This document shows positions 40,565-49,529 of a stretch of DNA of 64,000 nucleotides, in pieces. Every line of letters begins with the position of its first letter. Positions within the stretch are counted from its first letter, which is position 1. The DNA comes from Butyrivibrio proteoclasticus B316 (GTDB lineage Bacteria; Bacillota; Clostridia; Lachnospirales; Lachnospiraceae): positions 122,326-186,325 of the forward strand of contig NC_014390.1 in the NCBI RefSeq assembly GCF_000145035.1, in the 5' to 3' direction. Under the pieces are notes generated by a model. That model did no database searches, was not told the origin of the DNA, and was given only the letters and a program-made list of their open reading frames with translations. Position numbers and translations under genes: made by a program.

Positions 40565-41092
40565 CTATATTCTTCTTTCACAGCTCCTTTTATCAGCGTA
40601 AATAAAGTCATGATTAAAAACTCTTATATATACGATTGGTTCGCCTATTTCCGCTCTCTGTTTAAACCCATTTACAAAAGCAATGCCATGTTCACAAAGC
40701 TCTGTAGTACAGTGATATGCTGTATAATTTCCATATTTTGAATGGGACTTAATCAAATTATCACATGTTCCGCGAATTCCCCTAAATGCTTTTTTACATC
40801 TAACTCTCCATACTGCCACCATCCCACAAACGGAAAATATAGCAATAGCAAGAAGTATTATCATCACTATCACTGCTTTCAGCGTAGATAGCGCATCAGA
40901 AAAAGTAATGTTACTAAATACTATCATGCACGATAGGAAAGACACAGAAAGTATCAAAGCAAAAACATATCCGACAAATAGCTTAATACAGTCCTTTTTC
41001 AGCGCATAAGCTACATCCGAAATATCCAAATCTTTTCCATCAAGAAGGACCACATCTTCAAGCCTTCTTGGATAGATTGCATCACTGCTCAT
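40565..41092 (-). CDS. Two-span membrane protein
   Basis: The 175-residue protein has hydrophobic segments IKLFVGYVFALILSVSFLSC and VIVMIILLAIAIFSVCGMVA, with a cytoplasmic-looking N-terminus (ALKKDC). The C-terminal domain of about 75 residues is beta-rich (HCTTELCEHGIAFVNGFKQR, then IVYIRVFNHDFIY). The function is unknown. The ATG overlaps the upstream gene's TGA by three bases. Confidence 0.7.
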   Translation of the reverse strand: MSSDAIYPRRLEDVVLLDGKDLDISDVAYALKKDCIKLFVGYVFALILSVSFLSCMIVFSNITFSDALSTLKAVIVMIILLAIAIFSVCGMVAVWRVRCKKAFRGIRGTCDNLIKSHSKYGNYTAYHCTTELCEHGIAFVNGFKQRAEIGEPIVYIRVFNHDFIYADKRSCERRI

Positions 41093-41244
41093 CCTTTTTT
41101 TCCCTTCATAAACAGATCATATGTCAAATATAGTAGCGGAAATGCTGCGCAAAAGAATATCGGCTTACCACTCGTTAATGCCACATATACCCATGCTGCA
41201 CCACCAATTAAAAATACAAATGCTTCTAACTTTTTGTTTTTCAT
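41089..41244 (-). CDS. Small membrane protein
   Basis: From the ATG at 41244 (GGAGATTGT upstream) it has 51 residues, with two short spans (FVFLIGGAAWVYVALT and IFFCAAFPLLYLTYDLF) and a basic tail. It is coupled to the next gene by the ATGA overlap. A longer frame to 41376 has no ribosome site. Confidence 0.65.
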   Translation of the reverse strand: MKNKKLEAFVFLIGGAAWVYVALTSGKPIFFCAAFPLLYLTYDLFMKGKKG

Positions 41245-41360
41245 ACAATCTCCTTCTGTTGGGAACCGCTCCCTACATGAAAGATGATAATACATCTGTA
41301 ACATAGGATATAGACAAATAGTGGCAAAATAGGAACAATTATTCCTACCAAATTGAAAAA

Positions 41361-41393
41361 CCACCGAGCTTATCAAACAAAAAGCACCGGTGG
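41361..41393 (-). terminator. Intrinsic terminator
   Basis: On the minus strand CCACCGGTGC and GCTCGGTGG pair around an A/T-rich loop and are followed by TTTTTC. It ends the 44243-41441 run. Confidence 0.65.
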
Positions 41394-41440
41394 CATTTAT
41401 TTATATATTGTATTACATTATATTTTGTATTACATAATTC

Positions 41441-41659
41441 TCATGACTTCTCAATATAATCCATTATAATCATCATGCTTGAATATGCCAGGTCATACTC
41501 GTCATCTCCCAGACTCTTATATTTCTCTGACGTCTTCTCCATAAGTGAAATTGCTGCTATCCAGTCATCATCTGTCATTTGGTCCTTGGTCTTATCAAGT
41601 GTCTTGGCAAAAGCCCACAGGTCATTACAGATATTATAAAAAAGTTTTTGTTGTTCCAT
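41441..41659 (-). CDS. Hypothetical small helical protein
   Basis: The 72-residue product (begins MEQQKLFYNICNDLWAFAKT) is acidic and helical. It begins three bases after the stop of the isochorismatase-like gene, so they are cotranscribed. The family is not recognised. Confidence 0.65.
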   Translation of the reverse strand: MEQQKLFYNICNDLWAFAKTLDKTKDQMTDDDWIAAISLMEKTSEKYKSLGDDEYDLAYSSMMIIMDYIEKS

Positions 41660-41662
41660 AGG

Positions 41663-42115
41663 CTACCTGATTATCTTTATCCCTTCTTCTGCCATCCTTT
41701 TAATAGTCTCATTAAAAATCTTATCATTTATGCTACTAACACAGTTTAGGTTTACTGTAACGTCATATCCCTTTTTAACTCCATCTAAGGCTGTCTTTGC
41801 AACACAGGAACTACCATCAATCCCAATCAGTTCAATCTCTCTGATACTCTTGCTATCTAATAATCCGACAAATCTCTCAGACGTAAAGGCACTTGGAAAA
41901 TGCTTTTCATAAATACAGTTAGAAACAAGAAAGAGTTTATCAGCTAGCTTATATTCAGGATCATGCTCATTCTTTCCAGAGTTCATAACATAAATGACTT
42001 CCATCCCGCTTTTTTCTGCTTCTCTTATCCTGGCATTCACGCGGTCAACAAGCCCCATGTCATATTTATCCATGTATTTTTCTTGAATATCTATTACTAT
42101 CAGAGCTAATGACAC
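41663..42115 (-). CDS. Isochorismatase-like cysteine hydrolase
   Basis: The 150-residue protein uses a GTG start with AGGGG upstream. The catalytic triad of the family is visible: Asp in ALIVIDIQEKY, Lys in EKHFPSAF, and Cys in GIDGSSCVAKTALDG. It resembles nicotinamidase/isochorismatase-type amidohydrolases. The substrate is unknown. Confidence 0.85.
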   Translation of the reverse strand: MSLALIVIDIQEKYMDKYDMGLVDRVNARIREAEKSGMEVIYVMNSGKNEHDPEYKLADKLFLVSNCIYEKHFPSAFTSERFVGLLDSKSIREIELIGIDGSSCVAKTALDGVKKGYDVTVNLNCVSSINDKIFNETIKRMAEEGIKIIR

Positions 42116-42126
42116 TTTCCCCTCTC

Positions 42127-42690
42127 CTAACCTATTCTTTCAATGTTCTTTTCGTACATCTCCTTTGGAAGTACTGCCTTGTAATAAGCATTGTATATAT
42201 CCCAAAGAGTATCAGGCTCGCCACCATTATCTTTTCCTAGAGATAGGATTATAAATGGAACGCCAAAACACCTTACACGAAGCCCTGTATCAATACAACC
42301 ATTTCTCAGATAGAAACCTAGACGCCTTGTCTGCAGGTCTTTCTCTTCATCGCTGTTTGCATATTTAGAATCCTCTACTTCAACGATCACAATATCCGCA
42401 TCAGCTAGATACTCATTTAATAGCCTTAAGAGCGTACTCCCTGCGCCTTTATTTCTTTTGTCTGGATAAATAGCTATGTAATCGATAAGATAACTATTTC
42501 CCTGTTTTACTAGGAACGTATACCCGATACAGTACTCATTTTCATATAAGCCCAGACACTCATATATTCCTACATTAACAGCTTCAATTATGTATTTCAT
42601 GGGTTTTAGTTCTGCCTTTGGAAAATCTATAACCATTCGTGTCTCATAGATTTCCTTTATTTTAGCAATATTCAAAACGCTTAGTTTCAC
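42127..42690 (-). CDS. GNAT-family N-acetyltransferase
   Basis: The 187-residue protein starts with GTG. YLIDYIAIYPDKRNKGAGST and LLRLLNEYL form the GNAT motif A acetyl-CoA site (Q/R-x-x-G-x-G/A equivalent NKGAGS). The acceptor substrate is unknown. It lies in the same minus-strand run as the isochorismatase-like gene. Confidence 0.82.
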   Translation of the reverse strand: MKLSVLNIAKIKEIYETRMVIDFPKAELKPMKYIIEAVNVGIYECLGLYENEYCIGYTFLVKQGNSYLIDYIAIYPDKRNKGAGSTLLRLLNEYLADADIVIVEVEDSKYANSDEEKDLQTRRLGFYLRNGCIDTGLRVRCFGVPFIILSLGKDNGGEPDTLWDIYNAYYKAVLPKEMYEKNIERIG

Positions 42691-42727
42691 TTACAATGCT
42701 CCAATCATTTATCTTCTGGTTTATTTA

Positions 42728-43291
42728 TCAAAGAGTCTTTCCCTTGATCATTAAGTTAATAGCAATCATTACTATCATCACCAGTACCAGTGGTATACAT
42801 CCGTCTATATATCCCTTAACGTATGGAAGCTCATAGTACAGAATATAGCAGACAAGACTTATTATGCCTGCAATAAGTACCACTACAGCCACAATAGCTG
42901 CTTCTTTTACGGTGAAAACACCCAAAGCATACATGTAATTACAGATGGCAGCTTGTAGTACAATCCATCCGGTTATTATGAACAGCTCAGATGTGACCTG
43001 GCGGTGGAATACAATCTTGGTCATTGCAAGCAGGACCAAATAAAGAACTATTCCGATGGCTATGATTAAAAAGCCATTAACGCCCCTATTTTGCATTTCT
43101 GCTGTCGGAACAGCCATTTCCCTTATTGTTAGAAATAAACCCGCTATTCCAGAAGCAAATGCGCAAATAAGGAGTATATTTCCGATAAGGCTTCCCTTCG
43201 GGGCCGGAGGCTTAAAAACAATAAGCCACCATGTAAGATAAAAAATACTGAATATAACCATAAGCCAGTTGCCAATAAGTATCTTACTCAT
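42728..43291 (-). CDS. Polytopic membrane protein
   Basis: The 187-residue protein has about six hydrophobic spans, for example NWLMVIFSIFYLTWWLIVF, GNILLICAFASGIAGLFL, and AAIVAVVVLIAGIISLVCYI. It is probably a small integral membrane protein of unknown function. The ATG overlaps the upstream stop as ATGA. Confidence 0.75.
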   Translation of the reverse strand: MSKILIGNWLMVIFSIFYLTWWLIVFKPPAPKGSLIGNILLICAFASGIAGLFLTIREMAVPTAEMQNRGVNGFLIIAIGIVLYLVLLAMTKIVFHRQVTSELFIITGWIVLQAAICNYMYALGVFTVKEAAIVAVVVLIAGIISLVCYILYYELPYVKGYIDGCIPLVLVMIVMIAINLMIKGKTL

Positions 43292-43539
43292 CTGTTTTCT
43301 TCCACCTTATCTGATTTTAAAAATCTGTCCGATGAGCATTCTTCCTGCCTAAATCTTTCAGCAAGTTCATCAAGCTCATCTGTACTGAAGAAATCATACT
43401 CTTCTTTTGTGATCCTATAATATCTGTTATACCAAGCTGTCCATGGAACAACGATACTCATCACATAAGAATCTAGTTCTTTAGAGAAACCAACACTATA
43501 CAGCTTTTCACTTCTAACTTTCTCTTTATCAAGTCTCAT
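43288..43539 (-). CDS. Hypothetical protein
   Basis: The 83-residue product contains SYVMSIVVPWTAWYNRYYRI and a helical EEYDFFSTDELDELAERFRQ. It is soluble and charged. The family is unknown. It is coupled to the membrane-protein gene. Confidence 0.65.
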   Translation of the reverse strand: MRLDKEKVRSEKLYSVGFSKELDSYVMSIVVPWTAWYNRYYRITKEEYDFFSTDELDELAERFRQEECSSDRFLKSDKVEENR

Positions 43540-43544
43540 TCTAT

Positions 43545-44243
43545 TTACCTTAATATCAGCTGCGGTTTAAAATCCAGATAATCTCCTGACACAAGACTAT
43601 ACTTTACTCCATTAACATTACCTTTAAGACTGTCATTGAATCTTTCTTTTCCATGGCAATGAGCGTAGATTACCTGCTCCGCTCCATATATTTCAGCCAT
43701 AAGGGTAAATCTACTTCTCTTCTCCCAAAGTGAAGTTGGCGGGTAATGCAAAAACACAATGAATTTCTCGTAGCCATCAGCCCTAGCCGCCTCAAATGAT
43801 TCCTTAAGGCGCTTTGCTTCTCTTTCAACTAACATATCCGCATGCTCTTTGGTTCCTTTGTTCTCAAAGCAGAAGCCCTTTGTGCCTACAAGCGCATAAT
43901 CTCCATACGGATAATAGTTGTTCTGAAGGAAAAAGAGCCTTCCAGCATAAAGGTCATTTAGCTTTTTGGTCTTCTTTGCATCCCAGAAAGTATCATGATT
44001 TCCACGAATAAGGACCTTTTTGCCAGGAAGGTTTTCAATAAACCTAAGATCTTCTTCGCAGTCTTCAAGCTTTCTTCCCCAGCTGTGATCTCCGACAAGG
44101 ACGAGCGTATCATCATCCGTAAGGATCTTATTGCAGTTCTTTTCTATTTTCTTTTCATGGTTTCTCCACACTTTACCAAACATATCCATAGGCTTGTCAG
44201 CCTGAAAAGAAAGGTGCAGATCTCCAAGTGCATATAGCGACAT
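43545..44243 (-). CDS. Calcineurin-like metallophosphoesterase
   Basis: The 232-residue protein has motif I GDLHLSF (D-x-H), motif II VGDHSWG (GD), motif III IRGNHDTFWD (GNH[DE]), and C-terminal His ligands in VFLHYPPTS and YAHCHGKERF. All metal ligands appear present, so it is probably an active phosphoesterase. The substrate is unknown. It opens the minus-strand run. Confidence 0.88.
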   Translation of the reverse strand: MSLYALGDLHLSFQADKPMDMFGKVWRNHEKKIEKNCNKILTDDDTLVLVGDHSWGRKLEDCEEDLRFIENLPGKKVLIRGNHDTFWDAKKTKKLNDLYAGRLFFLQNNYYPYGDYALVGTKGFCFENKGTKEHADMLVEREAKRLKESFEAARADGYEKFIVFLHYPPTSLWEKRSRFTLMAEIYGAEQVIYAHCHGKERFNDSLKGNVNGVKYSLVSGDYLDFKPQLILR

Positions 44244-44380
44244 ATCCCATTATTCCTTACTTTTTATATCCTATGCCTTTTATGATATCCCTTTTTAGAA
44301 TATTAATATACGCAAATATTTAGCTACAAACCCAAACTTTTAGATATAAAATATATTTAAAATTATATTATAACTAGGTG

Positions 44381-44495
44381 TTTACATTTCTTGCGGCATA
44401 TGCTAATATCGTTATTGTTAAGTTAGTAAATAGTTTTTTGAATTGATTCAAATATTGTTGCCGAAATTCTTATGTTTAAGGATTTCGGCTTTTTT
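44381..44495 (+). promoter_or_regulatory. Promoter and leader terminator
   Basis: The -35 TTTACA (44381-44386), a 17-base spacer and -10 TAATAT (44404-44409) are followed by a leader. A hairpin GCCGAAATT/GATTTCGGC (44460-44489) with T6 lies just before the ribosome site of 44514. The layout is that of an attenuator. Confidence 0.65.
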
Positions 44496-44513
44496 GCGTC
44501 TTGGAGGGAAACA

Positions 44514-44780
44514 ATGGTTAGAAATGGTCTAGATAAGCTTATTTCATTATTCTGCGTACTGGTATTTGTAACATTCCTGGTTAACCACGGCCATATTAAT
44601 TTCTGTGCAGTAGACTGGGTAAGAGAGAAAACAGTAGAAGCAGTACAAAGTGAGGAAGGACAAGAGTACATCGAAGAAACAAAGGAGATCTCAAAAGGAA
44701 TCCTTAGCGACATATTGCATGCCATTGACCGGCTTGTGAACGGAAAAGAAGAAGAAAGTGAAAACAGCTCCGCGGGCTGA
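44514..44780 (+). CDS. Small single-span protein
   Basis: From the ATG at 44514 (GGAGG upstream) it has 88 residues: a short basic N-terminus, a membrane span (LISLFCVLVFVTFLVNHGHI) and an amphipathic acidic tail (EETKEISKGILSDILHAIDR). No family is recognised. The longer frame from 44472 would be read through the leader terminator. Confidence 0.7.
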   Translation: MVRNGLDKLISLFCVLVFVTFLVNHGHINFCAVDWVREKTVEAVQSEEGQEYIEETKEISKGILSDILHAIDRLVNGKEEESENSSAG

Positions 44781-44821
44781 CTTTAAATAAAAACTACTAA
44801 ACAACGAAATGAGGACAGAAC

Positions 44822-45070
44822 ATGAACCTGAACCCAGTAGCAACAAAAACTATCGCAGCATTTTCAATCAACTTAAGTGACTGGTATTATGAAGGCCAGA
44901 TTGTAGACATCAAGGACAGATCTGCTGGATATTTACAGAACGCCCTGATCCAGAGCATAAACGAAGATGAACGTACATTCATTGTCACAGCAAATGATCG
45001 CTCCTACACCCTTTCAATGCTTAAGATAGAGGATATTTCCTCTACAGGGAGTTGTAGATTTGCTGTTTGA
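44822..45070 (+). CDS. Hypothetical protein
   Basis: The 82-residue product (KTIAAFSINLSDWYYEGQIV, then LIQSINEDERTFIVTANDRS) is probably a small beta-barrel-like domain. GAGGAC precedes the ATG. It is likely cotranscribed with 44514-44780. The function is unknown. Confidence 0.65.
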   Translation: MNLNPVATKTIAAFSINLSDWYYEGQIVDIKDRSAGYLQNALIQSINEDERTFIVTANDRSYTLSMLKIEDISSTGSCRFAV

Positions 45071-45160
45071 CAAGTATCCCAAAATGTAATAATATAATAA
45101 ATGATTTAAGGTTGTGCTTTTGTAAAAATTGTTTTTCCTTTTTTTACGGGTACAAGAAAA

Positions 45161-45188
45161 GAAGCGGGATTTGCCACCGCTTCTTTTT
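45161..45188. terminator. Bidirectional terminator
   Basis: AAGAAGCGG/CCGCTTCTT has a T-run on the plus side and TTTTCTTGT on the minus side. It lies between the convergent genes 44822-45070 and 45192-45902. Confidence 0.75.
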
Positions 45189-45191
45189 ATT

Positions 45192-45902
45192 TTACTCTTT
45201 TTTCTCGATGTATTCTCCAAACCTGTCATAAGGAATCACGTCTACTTCTGTATGACTGTGCTCACCCATCTTGTAATCCATGAATATCGCGCAGTTTTTC
45301 GGTGAATCATCAAGGAACATGTTTGCCGTGATAAGATCTGTGATGATCTTGGTTTCGAAATTATCATGGTCCATGAATTCCTTTTCTGTAGAAAAGAAAT
45401 GAGTATATATGATAACTGCCTTTTTAAGATATATTACATGCTTCTCTCCTGAGAAAAACTTTGTAAAAGCCGGCTCATACATCTGCCTGATGTCAGCATT
45501 TGTATAGATTGCTTTGCTTGAACTATTGTACCTTTTTGGAAGAAGGGTTGGAAAAACAATGTGGAGCTTATCGCCTTCCATGGAAAACTTAAGTTCCTCT
45601 CCTATTATGCTGCTTATCTCATTTTTTCCGGTAAAACCAGAGTACCTTCCTATCTCCCCTATCTTATTTCCTGTCTTTTTAAATATAAGGCCTAGCTGCA
45701 TAAACTCCTTATTTACAAGATATGAATTGGGAGAATCCTCAAACATCATGTCTTTAAGTGAATCTGAGGAAGTCTTGAGCGCACTGATATAGGAATCAAG
45801 TAGCTCAAACATCTTAAGAACTGCTCTTCTATTTCCCTTTTTCTCAAGCTCTTCTTTATCTAGTTCCTTCGAAGTCTCTTTAGAGATCTTAGTAAAAACC
45901 AT
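45192..45902 (-). CDS. Hypothetical protein (DUF6100-like)
   Basis: The 236-residue protein has helical N-terminal residues (RAVLKMFELLDSYISALKTS). A C-terminal region with FMDHDNFETKIITDLITANM, FLDDSPKNCAIFMDYK and HTEVDVIPYDRFGEY resembles a Lachnospiraceae family I know as DUF6100. The identification is tentative and no function is known. Confidence 0.6.
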   Translation of the reverse strand: MVFTKISKETSKELDKEELEKKGNRRAVLKMFELLDSYISALKTSSDSLKDMMFEDSPNSYLVNKEFMQLGLIFKKTGNKIGEIGRYSGFTGKNEISSIIGEELKFSMEGDKLHIVFPTLLPKRYNSSSKAIYTNADIRQMYEPAFTKFFSGEKHVIYLKKAVIIYTHFFSTEKEFMDHDNFETKIITDLITANMFLDDSPKNCAIFMDYKMGEHSHTEVDVIPYDRFGEYIEKKE

Positions 45903-46025
45903 TTATTCCTCCATGTTCACTGTGAACGTCCATTTAACTAATTATATTATATCTATTTGTTATAGCATTTTCTATCTAAATGTAGTATTATGGTTATGTT
46001 TAGTAGTTTGATTTTTATTATTGCA

Positions 46026-46059
46026 GGCAGTCAGATTTTTTATCTGGCTGCCTTTTTTT
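46026..46059 (+). promoter_or_regulatory. Leader terminator before the primase-like gene
   Basis: GGCAGTCAGA/TCTGGCTGCC is followed by T7, about 70 bases before the ATG at 46128. A TTTAGTAG element lies upstream near 46000, as also before 48004. Confidence 0.65.
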
Positions 46060-46127
46060 ATTAATCAGCTGCCAAACAGCAAACAACCTTAATCACTTAA
46101 CAACCCAAAAAAGGAGGTAAAACAAAC

Positions 46128-47309
46128 ATGTACAAAGGGTATTCTTGGAGTTGCTCCGACGTGTTATCACTTCTGTCAGTCCAATTCAACCCAAACAAAG
46201 AGGAACAGACTATCTACTGTCCATTCTGCGGAGGAAAGCGTTTCGGAATGAACATCAAAAAAGGGATCGGGCACTGCTTTAACTGCTGCGAAACTGCTGA
46301 TTCAGCAAGCTATTATGCAGCACATACTGGCCTATCCCTAAATGATGCAAGAAACGACATAAGGAAAAGACTAAATATCCCAGATGAGAAAGGCAATCTC
46401 CCTGAGAGAATGGTCTACAAGGAAGAAACGCAGGAAGAACTTGCCCCTATCGAAGTACGGGACAGGACATACAGGGCATTTCTTGAAGAACTTATCCTAT
46501 CGCAGAAGAACTACGATAACCTAAGAGCCAGAGGCTTCACAGATGATGACATTGTGGCCAAAGGATATAAGACATTCCCTTCAGCCGAAAACACATCTTT
46601 TGAGGACCTGTGCAGAAGGCTCTTAAACAAAGGCTGCACTCTTGCCGGAGTTCCTGGTTTCTATAAGAACACTAAGAACGAATGGACTTTCGTACGACTC
46701 ACACCAGGAATCATCATTCCGCAGATTGGAATCCATAATCAGATCGAAGGATTCCAGATAAGAAAGGATGATGACCTAAGGCGCGAGTATGACGGAGAGC
46801 TTGAAGCCAAGATAGTGTGGTTTTCTAGTAAAGGCAAGTCCCACGGCACCGGACCTCATGTGACAGTCCACATTGCTACTGATTTTATCTATTACAGGGA
46901 TAAAAAGCAGTACGAGCCAGTCCTTCACGGAAATAAGGTAACTTTGACTGAAGGCGGAATGAAAGCAGATCTTTGCGCATGCCTATTAGACAATCACGCT
47001 TCACTTATAGCTGTTCAGGGTGTGCATGCACTTAATCCGCTAAAAGAAGCCCTTATAGCACTTAAGCCATTTGGCCTTAAGACCGTAAATGTTGCTTTTG
47101 ACATGGACTATCTGACAAACAAGAATGTCAAAGAAGCCATGGAAAAGGTAACTGCTCTCATAAAGGAACTTGGCCTTGAATATGAGAATCTGATGAACTG
47201 GGAATACAAACAAAAGGACGAATCCGGAAACGAGTTTTTCCTAAAAGGCCTTGATGACTACCTTGCATTCCAGCAAAGGGGAATAAAACCGGTCATCATC
47301 AAAAACTAA
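46128..47309 (+). CDS. CHC2-zinc-finger/toprim primase-like protein
   Basis: The 393-residue protein has a zinc finger at 27-55 (CPFCGGKRFGMNIKKGIGHC, then FNC), as in DnaG-type primases. A toprim-like half follows (LTEGGMKADLCACLL, then VQGVHAL, AFDMDYLTNKNVKEAM), the arrangement seen in DUF3854-type plasmid and phage primases. AAAGGAGG precedes the ATG. It probably primes plasmid replication or transfer-strand synthesis. The family level is inferred from motifs. Confidence 0.8.
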   Translation: MYKGYSWSCSDVLSLLSVQFNPNKEEQTIYCPFCGGKRFGMNIKKGIGHCFNCCETADSASYYAAHTGLSLNDARNDIRKRLNIPDEKGNLPERMVYKEETQEELAPIEVRDRTYRAFLEELILSQKNYDNLRARGFTDDDIVAKGYKTFPSAENTSFEDLCRRLLNKGCTLAGVPGFYKNTKNEWTFVRLTPGIIIPQIGIHNQIEGFQIRKDDDLRREYDGELEAKIVWFSSKGKSHGTGPHVTVHIATDFIYYRDKKQYEPVLHGNKVTLTEGGMKADLCACLLDNHASLIAVQGVHALNPLKEALIALKPFGLKTVNVAFDMDYLTNKNVKEAMEKVTALIKELGLEYENLMNWEYKQKDESGNEFFLKGLDDYLAFQQRGIKPVIIKN

Positions 47310-47315
47310 AAAGCA

Positions 47316-47340
47316 AAGGCTGCCCTTTAAAGGCAGCCTT
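47316..47340 (+). terminator. Hairpin after the primase-like gene
   Basis: AAGGCTGCC and GGCAGCCTT pair closely, but only ACAAAAAGG follows, so termination on the plus strand would be weak. It sits 17 bases before the next ATG and may affect its translation. Confidence 0.45.
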
Positions 47341-47356
47341 ACAAAAAGGAATCCAT

Positions 47357-47941
47357 ATGAATTATCTTATTTCAGCACTTATAATAACTTTGATCATCCC
47401 TATCTGGGGGCTTCTAATATACTTTCTAAATAAACTCCTTTATATCCTTCTATCAAAGATTTCCTCTGAGAAGGTAGCCATGACGGTTGTTAACTATCTC
47501 ACCATCCCTGGTGTTATTCACCACGAACTATCCCATGCTGCCCTTGCACTTCTTACAGGAGCTATTGTCACTGAATTTAAACCCTTCTGGCCTGACAAAA
47601 CTTCAGGAAGTTTAGGGCACGTAAACTTTTCTACAAGAGGGTCCCTTTTTACGAGATGCCTTCAGTGTACCTTCACATCAACTGCACCTGTGATACTCGG
47701 AACACTCTCATCCATCCTTCTTTTTGCCTACGCAGCAAATAATACGGTTCCATTCTACATACTTGTGCCAATGATATACCTTATCTTTTCAATCATCATC
47801 CATGCCTCAATGAGTTTTGCAGATGTAAAGATCATGCTGAAAGGTATATGGGCTCTTTTCATCGCAGCATATATCATCTGTCTGTACTTCCAGATCGATT
47901 TTTTGAACGTAATAAGGCTTCATCTTATTGCTCAATTGTAA
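47357..47941 (+). CDS. M50-like membrane zinc metalloprotease homologue
   Basis: The 194-residue protein has several hydrophobic spans. PGVIHHELSHAALALLTGAI includes HExxH (HELSH) inside a membrane segment, followed by ITEFKPFW-type residues. This resembles small M50-related membrane proteins that carry HELSHA. The downstream third zinc ligand is not obvious, so activity is uncertain. AAAAAGGA precedes the ATG. Confidence 0.7.
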   Translation: MNYLISALIITLIIPIWGLLIYFLNKLLYILLSKISSEKVAMTVVNYLTIPGVIHHELSHAALALLTGAIVTEFKPFWPDKTSGSLGHVNFSTRGSLFTRCLQCTFTSTAPVILGTLSSILLFAYAANNTVPFYILVPMIYLIFSIIIHASMSFADVKIMLKGIWALFIAAYIICLYFQIDFLNVIRLHLIAQL

Positions 47942-48003
47942 TAATAGTGATAAAATAACTTTGTTTAGTAGTGATTTACCATTCATACATTGTTGCTTAT
48001 ATA

Positions 48004-48029
48004 CCTCGGTTTCTGACCGGGGTTTTTTT
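48004..48029 (+). promoter_or_regulatory. Leader terminator before the YqaJ-like gene
   Basis: CCTCGGT/ACCGGGG is followed by T7. Upstream, TTGCTC and TAAAAT (17-base spacing, near 47931-47959) and TTTAGTAG precede it. The coding start at 48135 is about 105 bases downstream. Confidence 0.55.
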
Positions 48030-48134
48030 ATTTTTACAGCAAGGAGTCTTTACTCTTAAGGCAAAAGAGTAAGGGCTCTTTTTGTATGTATGGCAAATTG
48101 GAACATAAAACCCCAATTAAAGGAGGACAGAAAG

Positions 48135-49472
48135 ATGTCTAAAACAAAGTACAGACCCTTAGATCCAACAGAACTCATTGATACCACCGGAATGGACAAT
48201 GAAACGTGGCTTCAAATCCGTGAGCACGGACTTGGAAAAGTACCAACTGATCCCGATTACATCCCATACACCATAACAGGTTCAGGTGCATCTGCTGCAC
48301 TTGGAGTAAACCCTTGGCTGTCGGATGAAGAGTACAGGGATAAAAAGATGGGAATAAAGCCGGTACTTGAGGCTGCATTTTCTGAAGAAAGCAAGGCTGC
48401 AGGCCATGTATTTGAGCCTTTTGTAGCTATCAACTTTCTCCGCTACATGCACATGAACTTTCCTGAGACAAAAGTAAAACTCATTAAAGACTGCATACGT
48501 GACATACTTCCATATCTTGAGGATGCATGTCCTGACAAGACATCATACGAAGAGTTTTTAAGATCACAGGAAAAAGTCATTGAAAGCTTCAGAAAGAAAT
48601 GGCCCATGAACCCATCATCCATGTGGCGCTGCAACACCAAAAATCCAGATGGAACTCTCAAATACCCCTTTGCTCTTGCAAATATTGACGGACTTGTTGA
48701 GATAAACGGACGCATAGGGATATTTGAAGCAAAAACAACTTCAAGAAGGCAGAGCATCAAAAACTACTGGGAAGTTGGGAAGATCCCGCCCTACTACTAC
48801 TGGCAGCTGGTATTTTACATGGCAGTCATGAATGTAGATTTTGCATATATCACATGTATCTGGGGCGTGACATTGCAGGATATGGCAGTGATATATCTTG
48901 AGCGTGACTTAAAGATTGAAGAAGAGTTCATGGACTACCTCTCAAAGTTTGTAGAGGACATGGAGATAGGGCTTCCTCTTGAAGAATCAAAATCTGATCC
49001 TGAGCTTGTAAGTCAGTACTACTATAGGCTCTATGGCCCTGCTACAGGCACAAAAGACACCGCAGTTGAACTTCCAGCAGACTGTAGAATCCTAGTAGAA
49101 AGAGCTCTGGAACTAGACCTTGAGATTGAAGAGGAAGAAAAGCGCCTTGCTGAGCTTGAGGCAAAAAGAGCTGAGCTCTGCAAAGAGATACAGCCAGTCA
49201 TGGGTACTAATGCCTATGCCAAGATTGAGATGGATGATGAATCTATCTACGGCATAAAGCTTAAGACACCTATGAAAAGAGCCCAGTTCGACGAGGAAAA
49301 CTTTAAAAAAGACCATCCTGACCTTTACGATGAGTTCAGCGTAACCCAGCTTGATACAACAAGCCTTGGAAAAAAGTATAAGGAGATGAAAACAAAATAC
49401 ACTCTCCCCGCAGAACCAAACCCTAAAGGGCAGCCCTCATTTGAGATTTATAAATACGCAAAAAGGGCTTAA
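48135..49472 (+). CDS. YqaJ-like viral recombinase/exonuclease
   Basis: From the ATG at 48135 (AGGAGG upstream; a longer frame starts at 48090) it has 445 residues. ITGSGASAALGVNPW is the opening YqaJ motif. AAGHVFEPFVA carries the catalytic Glu, and the PD-(D/E)XK core is NIDGLVEINGRIGIFEAKTTS-like (Asp, then E-A-K). A coiled coil near 320-360 follows. These lambda-exo-type nucleases work with annealing proteins in recombination. Downstream genes (RecD-like, 51078) may be partners. Confidence 0.85.
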   Translation: MSKTKYRPLDPTELIDTTGMDNETWLQIREHGLGKVPTDPDYIPYTITGSGASAALGVNPWLSDEEYRDKKMGIKPVLEAAFSEESKAAGHVFEPFVAINFLRYMHMNFPETKVKLIKDCIRDILPYLEDACPDKTSYEEFLRSQEKVIESFRKKWPMNPSSMWRCNTKNPDGTLKYPFALANIDGLVEINGRIGIFEAKTTSRRQSIKNYWEVGKIPPYYYWQLVFYMAVMNVDFAYITCIWGVTLQDMAVIYLERDLKIEEEFMDYLSKFVEDMEIGLPLEESKSDPELVSQYYYRLYGPATGTKDTAVELPADCRILVERALELDLEIEEEEKRLAELEAKRAELCKEIQPVMGTNAYAKIEMDDESIYGIKLKTPMKRAQFDEENFKKDHPDLYDEFSVTQLDTTSLGKKYKEMKTKYTLPAEPNPKGQPSFEIYKYAKRA

Positions 49473-49529
49473 AGGAAAGCAATCACATTTGCATGGGGCC
49501 AGATTATTGGCCCCATTAGAAAGGAAAAA

